From NCBI RefSeq assembly GCF_002860325.1, contig NZ_PKOJ01000001.1, forward strand, positions 248,001 through 312,000: DNA of 64,000 nucleotides. The letters are read 5' to 3'. Numbering within the stretch: position 1 is the stretch's first letter; every line of letters begins with the position of its first letter. The position numbers and the translations under genes are program-made. The notes below the pieces were generated by a model that worked only from the letters and a program-made list of their open reading frames with translations, was not told where the DNA came from and made no database searches. The stretch comes from Neptunicoccus cionae (lineage in GTDB: Bacteria; Pseudomonadota; Alphaproteobacteria; Rhodobacterales; Rhodobacteraceae). Shown one piece after another: positions 1-8,916 of the stretch.

Positions 1-1
1 C

Positions 2-493
2 TTCGACCTTGCGATCCGTATCGGAGAGATGCAGGACAGCTCCTTGCGGGCGCGCAAGCTGGCAGAAACCAATATGCGGGTGATCGGGTCTCCGAAGTAT
101 TTCCATGACAATGGAATCCCCAAGCGAATTGACGATCTGGCCCAGCACAAGCTGCTGCATTTTTCCAACCAGTCCTCGGGCAATTCCTGGAAGATTACTT
201 CGGCTACCGGGGAAAAACGTTTGATCCGCGCAGGCGGCAGCCTGACGGTGAATGACGGGCAATCCCTGCTGCAAGCGGCAGAAGCAGGTCTTGGCATCGC
301 CTATCTACCCAGCTTTCTTTACCATGACGCAGTGGAAGACGGACGTCTGAAAGCGGTTTTGCCGGATCTGCCGGTAGAGCAACTTGGCATCCACGTTGTC
401 TATCCGCCAGGGCTGTATACCCAACCGAAACTGCGTGCTTTCATCGATTTTCTGGTGGAACATTTCAAAGGCAAGGGCCCCGAAAGCTGGTAA
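2..493 (+). CDS. LysR-family transcriptional regulator, C-terminal part (5' end outside window)
   Basis: The reading frame is open from base 2, so the gene begins upstream of the window. The visible 163 residues are the second half of a LysR effector-binding domain. They open with FDLAIRIGE, the usual strand-loop of the substrate-binding fold, followed by a VIGSPKYF stretch and the late segment with AAEAGLGIAYLP. The N-terminal helix-turn-helix is not in the window, so the regulated genes cannot be inferred. The stop is 30 bases before the convergent OmpA-domain gene, and a hairpin with a T run lies just beyond. The family call is firm; the effector is unknown. Confidence 0.9.
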   Translation, partial: FDLAIRIGEMQDSSLRARKLAETNMRVIGSPKYFHDNGIPKRIDDLAQHKLLHFSNQSSGNSWKITSATGEKRLIRAGGSLTVNDGQSLLQAAEAGLGIAYLPSFLYHDAVEDGRLKAVLPDLPVEQLGIHVVYPPGLYTQPKLRAFIDFLVEHFKGKGPESW

Positions 494-523
494 GCGTTTC
501 GGTCGCCCGACAACACGCCTCGA

Positions 524-1465
524 TTATCTTGAAAAGACCGCCTCGACACGGCGGTTTTTCTGGCGTCCGGCCTCTGTTGCATTGTCTGCGCGCGGGGAAA
601 GAAATCCGACTCCGTGCGCCGACAGACGGCTGGCATCAATACCGTGATCGCGGATCAGGGCACGGCGCACACTGTCGGCCCGTTTGGTCGAGATCGCAAT
701 ATTAGCCTCGACAGACCCTGACATATCGGAGTGGCCGACCAGCAGGACTTTTACTTCAGGGTCTTGTTTCAGCAATTCTGCCAGCTTGCTGAGCGAGCCG
801 GTCGGATCGTTTCCCAGCTCCGCGCTGCCAGTCTGAAATTCCAGTCCCTCCAGCACCAGTGAGACCGGTCCGATTTGTCCGGCAATCTCTGGCTGTTCAA
901 CCAGCGTTTCCGATGGCTTCAGGGCCGGTTCGTTGCCTTCCACAGTTCCGGCAGCTGGGCTGTATTCCGTCATCTGCACATAGACCGCTACCGGAGACCG
1001 GCTAAGCAGAAAGGTCACGTAAGCCGGATTTTCCGAAACCGTCTGTTTGGCGCTGATGAAACGGTAGTTGCGCAGGTTCACCCGCATCATGGGTTCATCC
1101 ACAACATCGATCCCGAAGCGGAAGTCAAAACCGCCGCATTCCTTGGCCACACAAAACATCAGCGGTTCGTAGCCGGCTGATGCAAGCTGTCCGAGAATTC
1201 CGGTTTGCACCTGTGCGACTGTGCTTTCACCGCCCATGACCCAAACCGTGCGCTGGATATTTTTCGGGGCTTCGACCTTGGGAATTTTGCCGTCTTTATA
1301 GGGTCCGATCGGCACAAGGGCAGGCAGGGTGTTTTCCACCTGCGAATAGGTTGCCTTCGCCCCGAGCGGAAGTTGCAACACGAATTCCGCAGCAGTTGCG
1401 GTCAGCGGCAGACCACACAACAAGGTGTAAAACAATGAGGATCGGAGCAGGCGGGCAGCTTTCAT
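524..1465 (-). CDS. OmpA-family outer-membrane/periplasmic protein
   Basis: This is a 313-residue secreted protein. A signal peptide of about 26 residues ends in an ATAA|E cleavage site. The middle part (about 30-195) has no family I recognise and carries two cysteines in a short loop (FCVAKEC) that could form a disulfide. Residues about 200-313 are a C-terminal OmpA domain: a VLLVGHSD strand-turn, a helix with ISTKRADSVRRAL, and the closing NRRVEAVF, the usual peptidoglycan-binding signature. It probably tethers the envelope to peptidoglycan. Its start overlaps by four bases the end of the AhpD-like gene upstream, so the two are co-transcribed. Confidence 0.88.
   Translation of the reverse strand: MKAARLLRSSLFYTLLCGLPLTATAAEFVLQLPLGAKATYSQVENTLPALVPIGPYKDGKIPKVEAPKNIQRTVWVMGGESTVAQVQTGILGQLASAGYEPLMFCVAKECGGFDFRFGIDVVDEPMMRVNLRNYRFISAKQTVSENPAYVTFLLSRSPVAVYVQMTEYSPAAGTVEGNEPALKPSETLVEQPEIAGQIGPVSLVLEGLEFQTGSAELGNDPTGSLSKLAELLKQDPEVKVLLVGHSDMSGSVEANIAISTKRADSVRRALIRDHGIDASRLSAHGVGFLSPRADNATEAGRQKNRRVEAVFSR
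537..559 (+). terminator. Rho-independent terminator of the LysR gene, inside the 3' end of the OmpA gene
   Basis: ACCGCC (537-542), a 7-base loop and GGCGGT (550-555) are followed by TTTT. The structure lies 44 bases after the LysR stop. It is inside the last codons of the convergent OmpA-domain gene, so the same bases code for protein on the other strand. Confidence 0.6.
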
Positions 1466-2031
1466 CGGAAGGCGCTGTGATACTCCGCATTTGGCTCCAT
1501 TGCCACAGCCGAGGAAAAGCGGTTGGACATATTGTAGAAAGCCGCAACGGCTGCAACATCCCAGATATCCGCGTCAGACAGCCCCGCATCCCGCAGGAGC
1601 TGGCGGTCCGGTTCTTCGATCTTGGCGCTGGCTTCTGTCATCTTCACCGCAAAGTCGAGCATGGCCCGTTCCCGCGCAGACAGATCGGCCACGCGGTAGT
1701 TCATCACCAGTGCCTCGCCCAGTTCCGGTTTGCCGCTCAACTGGCGCACGGCGGCACCGTGGGACACAAGACAGTAGAAACATTTATTGTGGGAACTGAC
1801 CACAACGGCGATCATCTCCCGTTCCAGCTTGCTCAGTCCGCTGTTTCCCAGCATCAGATCGTTATACATGCCGGTGAAGGCGTTCAGCTTGTCCACGTTA
1901 TGGGCGTAAGATTGCAGAACATTTGGCACAAACCCCAGTTTCTCTACACAGATATCGAAATACCGTTGGGTTTCCGGTGGCAGCGGGTCCATCTGCGGCA
2001 GGTTCAGGGCGGTCACAAGGGGTTTGGTCAA
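1462..2031 (-). CDS. AhpD-like / carboxymuconolactone decarboxylase-fold peroxidase-related protein
   Basis: The 189-residue all-helical protein has the AhpD-type redox motif C84-F-Y-C87 followed by H91, within HNKCFYCLVSHG. This is typical of the peroxidase-related (uncharacterised) branch of the family. Such proteins are thought to use the CxxC pair in peroxide or thiol chemistry; the substrate is unknown. The start is a TTG, supported by GGAG nine bases upstream and by the N-terminus expected of the family. It lies 15 bases after the GNAT gene and overlaps the OmpA gene by ATGA, so CinA-GNAT-AhpD-OmpA look like one transcript. Confidence 0.85.
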   Translation of the reverse strand: MTKPLVTALNLPQMDPLPPETQRYFDICVEKLGFVPNVLQSYAHNVDKLNAFTGMYNDLMLGNSGLSKLEREMIAVVVSSHNKCFYCLVSHGAAVRQLSGKPELGEALVMNYRVADLSARERAMLDFAVKMTEASAKIEEPDRQLLRDAGLSDADIWDVAAVAAFYNMSNRFSSAVAMEPNAEYHSAFR

Positions 2032-2046
2032 AATCAGATGCTCCGG

Positions 2047-2760
2047 TTAGGGTGTCTTGATACGATAGTGATACTGGGTGGCGGTTTCCATGCCCATTTT
2101 TCGATACAGCGATTGCGCGCCGGTGTTCGCTTGTGTTGCCAGAACGGCAAAGACCGTTGCGCCGTTCTCTGCCCCCCAACCGGCCGCCGCACGCATCATA
2201 CTTTCGGCCATGCCATTGCGTCTGACAGGGGCCAGAACCTCGACCGCATGGGCCATTGCAACCCCGTTGTGACAGCCGACAAAAGCCGCCGCTGCGGCGC
2301 GGGCATTCAGACGTCCCAGAACATAGGATTTGGGGCATGTCGCCCGCTTCATCACGTTGATCCGCTCTGCTCCGATTCCGCCTTCTGCCCAAATTTCAGT
2401 AAGGATTGCCAGCGGTAATCCGGTAAAGATTGCCTGTTTCTTCGGGTCATACCCTTGGGCAATCTCGCGGGCATCCCCGACCAGCAGGTCCACCGGATCC
2501 TTGATGATATAGCCCCGTGCAGCAAGTTCCTGATCCAGAGCGGACTGGTCGCCGCGGATCATGAACAGCTTGTCCTGCCCCAAAGCCTCCATCGCGGCTT
2601 CGGCCTGTGCGATATCACCTTCGCCAGAGGCCGCGGAGACGCGCTGGCCTCCGCCGCGTCCCTCGCGCAGGATCCAGCCGTCCAGTTCCTGCGTTTTGTG
2701 GGCGGGCCAGCTTGCATCGACTGCTTCAAAAAGCTGTTGTTCCGAGGGTATCTGCATCAT
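2047..2760 (-). CDS. GNAT-family N-acetyltransferase
   Basis: The protein has 237 residues. Its C-terminal half has the GNAT fold, with the acetyl-CoA loop in VLAPVRRNGMAESMM and the late ANTGAQSLYRKMGM segment common to this family. The N-terminal half is a degenerate GNAT-like region (DGWILREGRGGGQRV), as in two-domain members. The substrate is not predictable. The gene starts inside the stop of the CinA-type gene (ATGATG) and is followed at 15 bases by the AhpD-like gene. Confidence 0.85.
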   Translation of the reverse strand: MMQIPSEQQLFEAVDASWPAHKTQELDGWILREGRGGGQRVSAASGEGDIAQAEAAMEALGQDKLFMIRGDQSALDQELAARGYIIKDPVDLLVGDAREIAQGYDPKKQAIFTGLPLAILTEIWAEGGIGAERINVMKRATCPKSYVLGRLNARAAAAAFVGCHNGVAMAHAVEVLAPVRRNGMAESMMRAAAGWGAENGATVFAVLATQANTGAQSLYRKMGMETATQYHYRIKTP

Positions 2761-3482
2761 TCAATCCCGAAAGCCTGCCGCACCTGCGCCGCGGCGTCCC
2801 CGACACGGTTCGCATCCGTGCCGCGCATCACCACGTTACTGCCCAAGCCTTGCGGCGTGTTGAAAGGATAGGATCCGATCGACAGATCTTCAAAAGCCTT
2901 TGCTATTTCAGCCAGCGGTCCGGCAACATCCCCTTCAGGGCGGTCTACCCGCACTGTTTCCGATACCAGCGGTTCACCGGAAGCCAGTTCCGGAAGCAGG
3001 GCGTCCAGCATTGCTTCGAAAATCTTTGGCACGCCGGCCATGACATGCACGTTCTCCACCGAAAAACCGGGGGCCTTGGATACAGGATTGTCAATCAGTC
3101 GTGCCCCGTCCGGTATCCGTGCCATTCGCATCCGTGCTTCGTTGATGGCGGCGCGTCCTTCAGGATAGTTCGTGGCCAGCACCTCCATCGCGTCCTCGCG
3201 CACGTCAATGCCGATCCCGAAAGCGGCAGCCACATTATCCGCCGTGATGTCATCATGGGTTGGCCCGATACCGCCGCTGGTAAACACATGCTGGTACTTT
3301 TCGCGTAACGCATTCACCGCGCTCTGGATTTCACCGGCATCATCAGAGATCACCCGCACTTCTTTCAGATCGATCCCCACCTCTGTCAGCCGTCCTGCAA
3401 GGTGATACATATTCGCATCGCGGGTACGCCCCGAGAGGATTTCATCACCAATCACCAAAAGTGCCGCTGTGGGGTTCGCCAT
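2757..3482 (-). CDS. CinA-type competence/damage-inducible protein A (MoCF domain)
   Basis: The 241-residue protein is a MoaB/MogA/CinA-type molybdopterin-binding domain. It has VIGDEILSGRTRD at the N-terminus and FTSGGIGPTHDDIT, the conserved glycine-rich and acidic loop, near residue 70. It lacks the C-terminal nicotinamide-nucleotide amidase domain of full-length CinA, as is usual for the short alphaproteobacterial form. It is divergent from sfsA with a 40-base gap, so the two share a promoter region. The real biochemical role of this short form is not settled. Confidence 0.88.
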   Translation of the reverse strand: MANPTAALLVIGDEILSGRTRDANMYHLAGRLTEVGIDLKEVRVISDDAGEIQSAVNALREKYQHVFTSGGIGPTHDDITADNVAAAFGIGIDVREDAMEVLATNYPEGRAAINEARMRMARIPDGARLIDNPVSKAPGFSVENVHVMAGVPKIFEAMLDALLPELASGEPLVSETVRVDRPEGDVAGPLAEIAKAFEDLSIGSYPFNTPQGLGSNVVMRGTDANRVGDAAAQVRQAFGIE

Positions 3483-3522
3483 ATCGCTTGTCCTTATGTT
3501 TGCCCCGTTTTAGGCTCGGGCG

Positions 3523-4230
3523 ATGAAGTTTTCCAGCCCGCTTATCCGCGCCACCCTGATCCGCCGTTACAAACGCTTTCTTGCCGATTGCCGCCTTGAA
3601 GACGGGCGGGAAGTCGTCGCCCATTGCGCCAACACAGGGGCCATGACCGGATTGAAGCAGGAAGGGCAGGGCATCTGGTTGGAACCCAATGACGATCCGA
3701 AACGCAAGCTGAACTACAGCTGGAAGTTCGTTGAACTCGGGGACGGGCATTTTGCCGGAATTGATACCGGACTGGCCAACCGTCTGGTGCGCGAGGCGCT
3801 GGATGCGGGGCGGATCAAAGAACTTACCGGATATGATAACATCCGTGCAGAGGCGAAATACGGTCAGAACTCCCGCATTGATTTTCTCCTTACGGCAGAT
3901 GGCCGTCCTGATGCCTATGTCGAGGTCAAGAGCGTGACCTTGAAAGGAGAGCCGGATTGGGCGGAATTTCCCGATACTGTCACGGTACGCGGCACCAAAC
4001 ATCTGGGCGAATTGACAGAGATGGCGGCACAGGGGCACCGCGCCGTGATGCTCTATCTGGTGCAACGCACCGATTGCGCGCGGTTCCGACTGGCCGAGGC
4101 GCTTGATCCGGCCTATGCCGCCGCCTACAAACAGGCGCGGGCTGCGGGGGTGGAGGCGATATGCTACACTTGCGATATGTCACCAACGGGCATAAGTCTT
4201 GGCACCGCACTGCCTGTAGAACAATTTTGA
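3523..4230 (+). CDS. sfsA: SfsA family protein (sugar fermentation stimulation protein homolog)
   Basis: The 235-residue length fits the SfsA family. The early CRLEDGREVVAHCANTGAM region and the GYDNIRAEAKYGQNSRIDF segment are characteristic. VEVKSVTL near the middle is the conserved acidic/lysine strand that resembles a nuclease active site. Nucleic-acid binding is reported for the E. coli protein; the physiological role remains unclear. It starts at ATG, 40 bases from the divergent CinA-type gene, and is followed 67 bases later by map. Confidence 0.92.
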   Translation: MKFSSPLIRATLIRRYKRFLADCRLEDGREVVAHCANTGAMTGLKQEGQGIWLEPNDDPKRKLNYSWKFVELGDGHFAGIDTGLANRLVREALDAGRIKELTGYDNIRAEAKYGQNSRIDFLLTADGRPDAYVEVKSVTLKGEPDWAEFPDTVTVRGTKHLGELTEMAAQGHRAVMLYLVQRTDCARFRLAEALDPAYAAAYKQARAAGVEAICYTCDMSPTGISLGTALPVEQF

Positions 4231-4297
4231 ACGGGATGACTGGCAAAAAGGCCTGGATTGCCCTAATACGCCAGCCATTCACAGATCGGAGGTCCCC

Positions 4298-5152
4298 GTG
4301 GAAGGACGCCAAGCCCCAAGGCTCAACAAAGACGGTATCACCATTCACTCTGCGGAAGAGTTCGAAGGCATGCGCCGCGCCGGCCGACTGGCCGCTGAAA
4401 TTCTGGACATGATCGCGCCCCATGTGGTGCCGGGCGTGAAGCTCGAGGAGCTGGACCAGATCTGCCACGATTTCATGATCGCCAATAACTCCATCCCTGC
4501 AACGCTCGATTATAAAGGCTATCCGAAATCCTCCTGTATTTCGGTGAACCATGTTGTGTGCCATGGCATTCCCGGGACGAAGATCCCGATGTGGAAGAAT
4601 GACAAACACAAGCGGACCGATGACACGCTGTTTGACGGCGACATCCTGAATATTGACGTGACTTGTATTCTGGACGGCTGGTTCGGGGACAACTCCCGCA
4701 TGTATGTGGCAGGCAAGCCGAAACCCTATGCCGAACGGTTGATCCAAGTTACCCATGATGCGCTGATGATCGGGATCGAACAGGTTAAACCGGGCAATAC
4801 ATTTGGTGATATTGGCGCCGCCATCCAGCGTTATGTCGAAGCTCAGGGCTGTTCCGTGGTGCGGGATTTCTGCGGTCACGGTCTGGGGCGTGTGTTCCAT
4901 TCACCGCCAAATGTGCTGCACTACGGGCGTTGGGGCACCGGACCTGTGCTGGAAGAAGGCATGTTCTTTACGATCGAACCGATGGTTAATCTGGGTCGCC
5001 CCGAAACCAAGGTTCTGGCGGATGACTGGACAGCGATAACGCGGGACAAGAAACTCTCGGCCCAGTTTGAACACTCCCTCGGGGTGACAGCGGATGGATT
5101 TGAAATCTTCACGGAATCTCCTGCCGGATTGTTCCACCCGACCCAGCCTTAA
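4298..5152 (+). CDS. map: Type I methionine aminopeptidase
   Basis: The enzyme removes the initiator methionine from nascent proteins in the cytoplasm. The 284-residue protein shows all five metal ligands: D120 (NIDVT), D131 (GDNSRM), H194 (CGHGLG), E227 (FTIEP) and E258 (QFEHS). The start is a GTG with CGGAGGT seven bases upstream. It is followed by radC after 49 bases, a common alphaproteobacterial order. Confidence 0.96.
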   Translation: MEGRQAPRLNKDGITIHSAEEFEGMRRAGRLAAEILDMIAPHVVPGVKLEELDQICHDFMIANNSIPATLDYKGYPKSSCISVNHVVCHGIPGTKIPMWKNDKHKRTDDTLFDGDILNIDVTCILDGWFGDNSRMYVAGKPKPYAERLIQVTHDALMIGIEQVKPGNTFGDIGAAIQRYVEAQGCSVVRDFCGHGLGRVFHSPPNVLHYGRWGTGPVLEEGMFFTIEPMVNLGRPETKVLADDWTAITRDKKLSAQFEHSLGVTADGFEIFTESPAGLFHPTQP

Positions 5153-5201
5153 ACGGCCACGGGTTCACCACTGATTAACCAATGGTGTGCAAACTCGGCC
5201 T

Positions 5202-5960
5202 ATGACCGAGTCAAAACGCGCTTTTGAGGAACAGCCGCAATTGGGGTTTGCCGTGGTGGAAACCACGGCCCCCTTTGATCGCGCAACGCCGGAATTCAGC
5301 AAGGACCATCGCAAACGCTTGCGGGACAGGTTCATGCGGGCAGGGGCGGCAGGGCTGAACGAATATGAACTTCTGGAACTGATCCTGTTTCGCGCCATAC
5401 CGCGGCGCGATGTAAAACCTCTGGCAAAACGACTGATGGCGCGGTTTGGGGATATAAACCGCGTGATCTCGGCCCGCCCAGCACTTCTGCTGGATGTGGA
5501 CGGTGTGGGGAAAGCGGTGGTTCAGGAACTCAAAATAGTTGAGGCTGCGGCCCACTCGCTGGCGCAGGCAAAGGTTTTGAACACTGATGTGCTGTCCAGC
5601 TGGTCCGCGCTTATGACCTATTGTAAAACCGCTATGGCGCACCGTGAAACCGAACAGTTTCGCATTCTGTTTCTGGACCGCAAAAACGTGCTGATCGCGG
5701 ATGAGGAACAACAGAAAGGCACCGTGGATCACGTCCCCGTCTACCCGCGTGAGGTGGCCAAGCGCGCGTTGGAACTGAACGCCAGCGCATTGATCCTTGT
5801 CCACAATCACCCGTCTGGCAATCCCGAACCCTCGCAGGCGGATATCGACATGACACTGCTGGTCGAACAGGCGGTTAACGCCATTGGCGTCACAATCCAT
5901 GACCATGTCATCATCGGTGCGGAAACCGACAGCAGCTTCCGCGCGCTCGGCCTGCTCTGA
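5202..5960 (+). CDS. radC: RadC family JAB/MPN-domain protein
   Basis: The protein has 252 residues from ATG 5202; an in-frame GTG at 5187 would add five. An N-terminal helix-hairpin-helix region (LLLDVDGVGKAVVQELK) precedes the JAMM metalloprotease-like motif HNHPSGNPEPSQADID, complete in its His, Ser and Asp ligands. The name comes from an old DNA-repair assignment; no repair function is proven for the family. It follows map. Downstream is a GC-rich palindrome that also ends the convergent PstS/OmpA gene. Confidence 0.92.
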   Translation: MTESKRAFEEQPQLGFAVVETTAPFDRATPEFSKDHRKRLRDRFMRAGAAGLNEYELLELILFRAIPRRDVKPLAKRLMARFGDINRVISARPALLLDVDGVGKAVVQELKIVEAAAHSLAQAKVLNTDVLSSWSALMTYCKTAMAHRETEQFRILFLDRKNVLIADEEQQKGTVDHVPVYPREVAKRALELNASALILVHNHPSGNPEPSQADIDMTLLVEQAVNAIGVTIHDHVIIGAETDSSFRALGLL

Positions 5961-5966
5961 CCCTGT

Positions 5967-6014
5967 TTTCTTCTGGCGGAAAATATCCCGGGGGGTGCGG
6001 GGGCAGCGCCCCCG
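5967..6014. repeat. Interspersed intergenic repeat with GC palindrome (copy 1)
   Basis: TTTCTTCTGGCGG at 5967-5979, two variable bases and AATATCCC (5982-5989) are repeated almost exactly at 29286-29308. In this copy they are followed by a perfect palindrome, CGGGGGC-AGC-GCCCCCG (5998-6014). It lies between convergent radC and the PstS/OmpA gene and could end transcription both ways, although no T run follows. Confidence 0.6.
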
Positions 6015-6053
6015 ATCTGCAGGCAGCGGCCAGACCGCCGCGTATCGGTTAAA

Positions 6054-7556
6054 TTACTCTGCGCGGTCTTTGACCCAGACTTCGACCCGACGGTTGATCT
6101 CTGCATCTGCTGCGGTGTCCTCACACACCAGTGGCGACGCCTCTCCATAGCCGAGCACACGGAACTCCACATCTTCGAGCGATCCGTCAGGGGCGGCCTG
6201 AATCAGCGCATCACGCACCGCTTCGGCCCGCTGCTGGGACAGTGTTTTGTTCTGGCGCGCACGACCTTCCCCGTCCGAGAAACCCATAAGGTAGACGATC
6301 TTGTCCGCGTAATTGCCAAGGATCAGACCAGCGGCCAGATGCTCTGCGTTCTCGCGGGATTGTACATCCAGACGGGTTGAGCCGGTTTCAAACCGGAAGG
6401 TGGCGGAAAGGCGTTTTGCACCGGACATGATACCGGTCATCTCCCGCACATCGGACAGGGGAACTTCCTTGCCGATAATCATCAGGGAATTGGCCAGCCG
6501 TTGTCCCTGTTCGTCAAGGTCAAGCGTGGCGATGCCCATATCGGCGAAGCCCAGATCTGTCATGACAGCCTGTGCCTGCGGGCTGCGCAGAAAGTCCAGA
6601 AACTCCCGCGCGAACAAGGGCATGCGTTTTGCGGGACGGGTCACTGACAGTTCGTATGTCATCGGGTAAGCGCCTGATTGCAGCGTAAAGACTTTGGCAG
6701 CGTTATACATGCCACAAGACCCGCGCAGCCCCATCGGGCGGGCAGTGCGCAGTAAGGAAAACGGCAGGACCGCAATGCCGAACGGATCGTTCGCCACCAC
6801 ATCTGCCATGTCCTTCAGCCGTGCGTGTTCTACGACGGTGACACCTTCCAGCGGGGTCAGACCCAAGGTGGCAAGACGGTCCAGAAAGGGATCAGTGCCT
6901 GTGGCAACATGGAGCGTCAGGGCGCTATCGCTGCCGCCAAGGTCTTTCCAGTTGGTAATTTCACCTGCCAACACGCGGCGCATCTGTTCCATCGTGATCC
7001 CGTCAACAGGATTAACATCCGATGTGGCGATCACTACCGCATCAAGCCCGATGACCTGTGTTCGGGCCGGATCAGGGGATTGCAGGCTTGAAAACACCAG
7101 CGTGTCACTCCCGTCACGCATCGCGCTGTAAGGATCACCGCCATCTTGCGGCGCCAGTTCAATCGTTGCCAGCGGGCCGGCAGCCTCTGAGGAAATCTCG
7201 ACGGTCTGTGCCCCTTGTGCACCGGTGATGATCTCGACTTCCGCACCCTGATAGATCGCAAAGGCTTCGATCAGGGGCAGGGCAACAGCACTGTCGCCGG
7301 CAATGTTGAAGCGGGCAGCGGTTTCCTGAGGTGTCGGGCAACCGTCACCTTCACAATCTACGGTACGGGCATCGACAGTCAGAGGGCCGAATTCGGTTTC
7401 GACCCTGTAAAACTCTCCGTCATATTGTAACAGGGTGCCTTCAACCTTCAGATCACCGGTTTTTGCGGAAAGCGTGACCTCTTGTGCGGCCAGACCGGCC
7501 GGAGTGCCCAAAAGAAGGGCCGCCAGACCCAACCGGCACAATAGTGAACGGAACAT
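6054..7556 (-). CDS. Fusion of PstS-like phosphate-binding domain and OmpA domain
   Basis: The 500-residue secreted protein has a signal peptide of about 24 residues ending LAA|QE. A short beta region follows (about 25-75, with two cysteines in DCEGDGC). A PstS-like periplasmic binding domain spans about 80-345, with IAGDSAV, VVIATSDVNPVDGIT and GEITNWKDLGG, the last being the phosphate-binding-protein hallmark. A C-terminal OmpA domain (about 385-497) ends with NRRVEVWVKD. The fusion suggests a ligand sensor or scavenger anchored to peptidoglycan. No pst transport genes are nearby. It starts 15 bases after the 395-residue secreted-protein gene and is probably co-transcribed with it. Confidence 0.87.
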   Translation of the reverse strand: MFRSLLCRLGLAALLLGTPAGLAAQEVTLSAKTGDLKVEGTLLQYDGEFYRVETEFGPLTVDARTVDCEGDGCPTPQETAARFNIAGDSAVALPLIEAFAIYQGAEVEIITGAQGAQTVEISSEAAGPLATIELAPQDGGDPYSAMRDGSDTLVFSSLQSPDPARTQVIGLDAVVIATSDVNPVDGITMEQMRRVLAGEITNWKDLGGSDSALTLHVATGTDPFLDRLATLGLTPLEGVTVVEHARLKDMADVVANDPFGIAVLPFSLLRTARPMGLRGSCGMYNAAKVFTLQSGAYPMTYELSVTRPAKRMPLFAREFLDFLRSPQAQAVMTDLGFADMGIATLDLDEQGQRLANSLMIIGKEVPLSDVREMTGIMSGAKRLSATFRFETGSTRLDVQSRENAEHLAAGLILGNYADKIVYLMGFSDGEGRARQNKTLSQQRAEAVRDALIQAAPDGSLEDVEFRVLGYGEASPLVCEDTAADAEINRRVEVWVKDRAE

Positions 7557-7571
7557 GAAAACCCTCGCTGG

Positions 7572-8759
7572 CTACTTGCGGGCTACTTTCATGTCTTTCA
7601 GCGCGTTTTTCAACAGGAGACTGGTTTGTTTGGCACCACATTCGGGCAAACGCAGGGATAATTTATTGGCTCCGGCCTTGGCATTCGGCTGGTGGCGGGC
7701 CGTTTGAATTTTCATCATGGCTCCGCAAGCGGTTTCTCCGCGCAGGGTTTCCACTGCGAAGGACACGATTTGCTGGCCTGCCGTCATGCGCAGCGGAAGG
7801 GTGTAAACCTGTGCCAGTTGCGGTTCGGACAGGGCTGTATCGCCCAGTTGTGCCAGATATCCGCCGCCTTCCATGCGCGACATCGCAAAATCGCTCGGGT
7901 TCAGGCGCCAGATGTGACCGGCTTCGCCCATGCCTGCACCGTTTTGAAAGGCGTGCAGGAAGGTGTCGTTTGCGCCCTTCCAGGATATACCAACCCGTTC
8001 CAGGCTGGACAGTCCGGCGATATAAGCGCCCACCGAGGACTGTGTTCCATCGGAAAGTTCGACATCAAAGCGGGAGTATTCGGCAAAGACGGGCACTTTC
8101 AGCTCCAGCTGGCCTGCGCCATCGAGCTTTTCTTTGAACTGCAAGCCGCCGTGCCGGATGGTGGCGGTGACATTCGGATGACAGGGTGCCTTCAGCTTCA
8201 GTTTTACCCGTGCGCCAAAGATCGGGGTGGCCCGCAAGTCCAGTGCACAGCTGACTTTCGGGGACTGTGGGATGCGAATGCTATCCTTGAAGTCCGTCAT
8301 GGTGACAGACAGTCCGTTTGTCAGGCCGGACACTTGGGGGGCAGGAACGTTGGCGATGGAACGAGTCAGGACGATATCGCTGAAGTCCGCAGGGGTCGCC
8401 AGCTGCGGTGCACCGTCCTGAACCGCAATCGTGATGACATCGCTGCGCACAGCCGAAGGCACTCTGCGCGCGGCCGGTTCCACAGCGGCAAAGATCATCT
8501 GACCGGTATCGGCTTCGGGTTGTTCGGGTTTCGACGGAAGGACACCCGCGGCCATACGGACCGGCGCATCCGGCACCATTGCAGTTGGGCGGATATCCGT
8601 GATTGTGGGAACTTGAGGCGCGGAGAGGTTCGCAGCGACGGTCAGGTTTGGTTGATACCCTTGCGTGCCGTGGTCCCCGAGAAGCAGGCTGGCAGCCGCA
8701 CCGCCGACGGCCAGAACCACACCGGTAGCCACAGTCAGGAGTTTGTCATTAAGAGCCAT
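7572..8759 (-). CDS. Secreted or membrane-anchored protein of unknown function, downstream of secA
   Basis: I do not recognise a characterised family in this 395-residue protein. Residues about 8-27 form one hydrophobic segment (TGVVLAVGGAAASLLLG), either an uncleaved anchor or a signal. A proline- and valine-rich low-complexity stretch follows to about 150. The rest is beta-rich with four or more cysteines (VSCALD, KAPCHPN, ETACGAMM, LPECGAK). It lies 201 bases downstream of secA on the same strand and immediately before the PstS/OmpA gene. Position next to secA suggests, but does not show, a link to export. Confidence 0.7.
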   Translation of the reverse strand: MALNDKLLTVATGVVLAVGGAAASLLLGDHGTQGYQPNLTVAANLSAPQVPTITDIRPTAMVPDAPVRMAAGVLPSKPEQPEADTGQMIFAAVEPAARRVPSAVRSDVITIAVQDGAPQLATPADFSDIVLTRSIANVPAPQVSGLTNGLSVTMTDFKDSIRIPQSPKVSCALDLRATPIFGARVKLKLKAPCHPNVTATIRHGGLQFKEKLDGAGQLELKVPVFAEYSRFDVELSDGTQSSVGAYIAGLSSLERVGISWKGANDTFLHAFQNGAGMGEAGHIWRLNPSDFAMSRMEGGGYLAQLGDTALSEPQLAQVYTLPLRMTAGQQIVSFAVETLRGETACGAMMKIQTARHQPNAKAGANKLSLRLPECGAKQTSLLLKNALKDMKVARK

Positions 8760-8916
8760 GATAACCTCGATAAGCGTTAAACTTACCGAAAATTAGCATT
8801 CAATCGTGACGGTATTGGGCGTCCAAAAGGGTAGTTTGCGGGCTATTTTGCCCCATTCGATTCGCCTTTATAGACCGGAATCTGGCGAATCTTTGGCGAA
8901 GTGCCGGAAACTAGGC

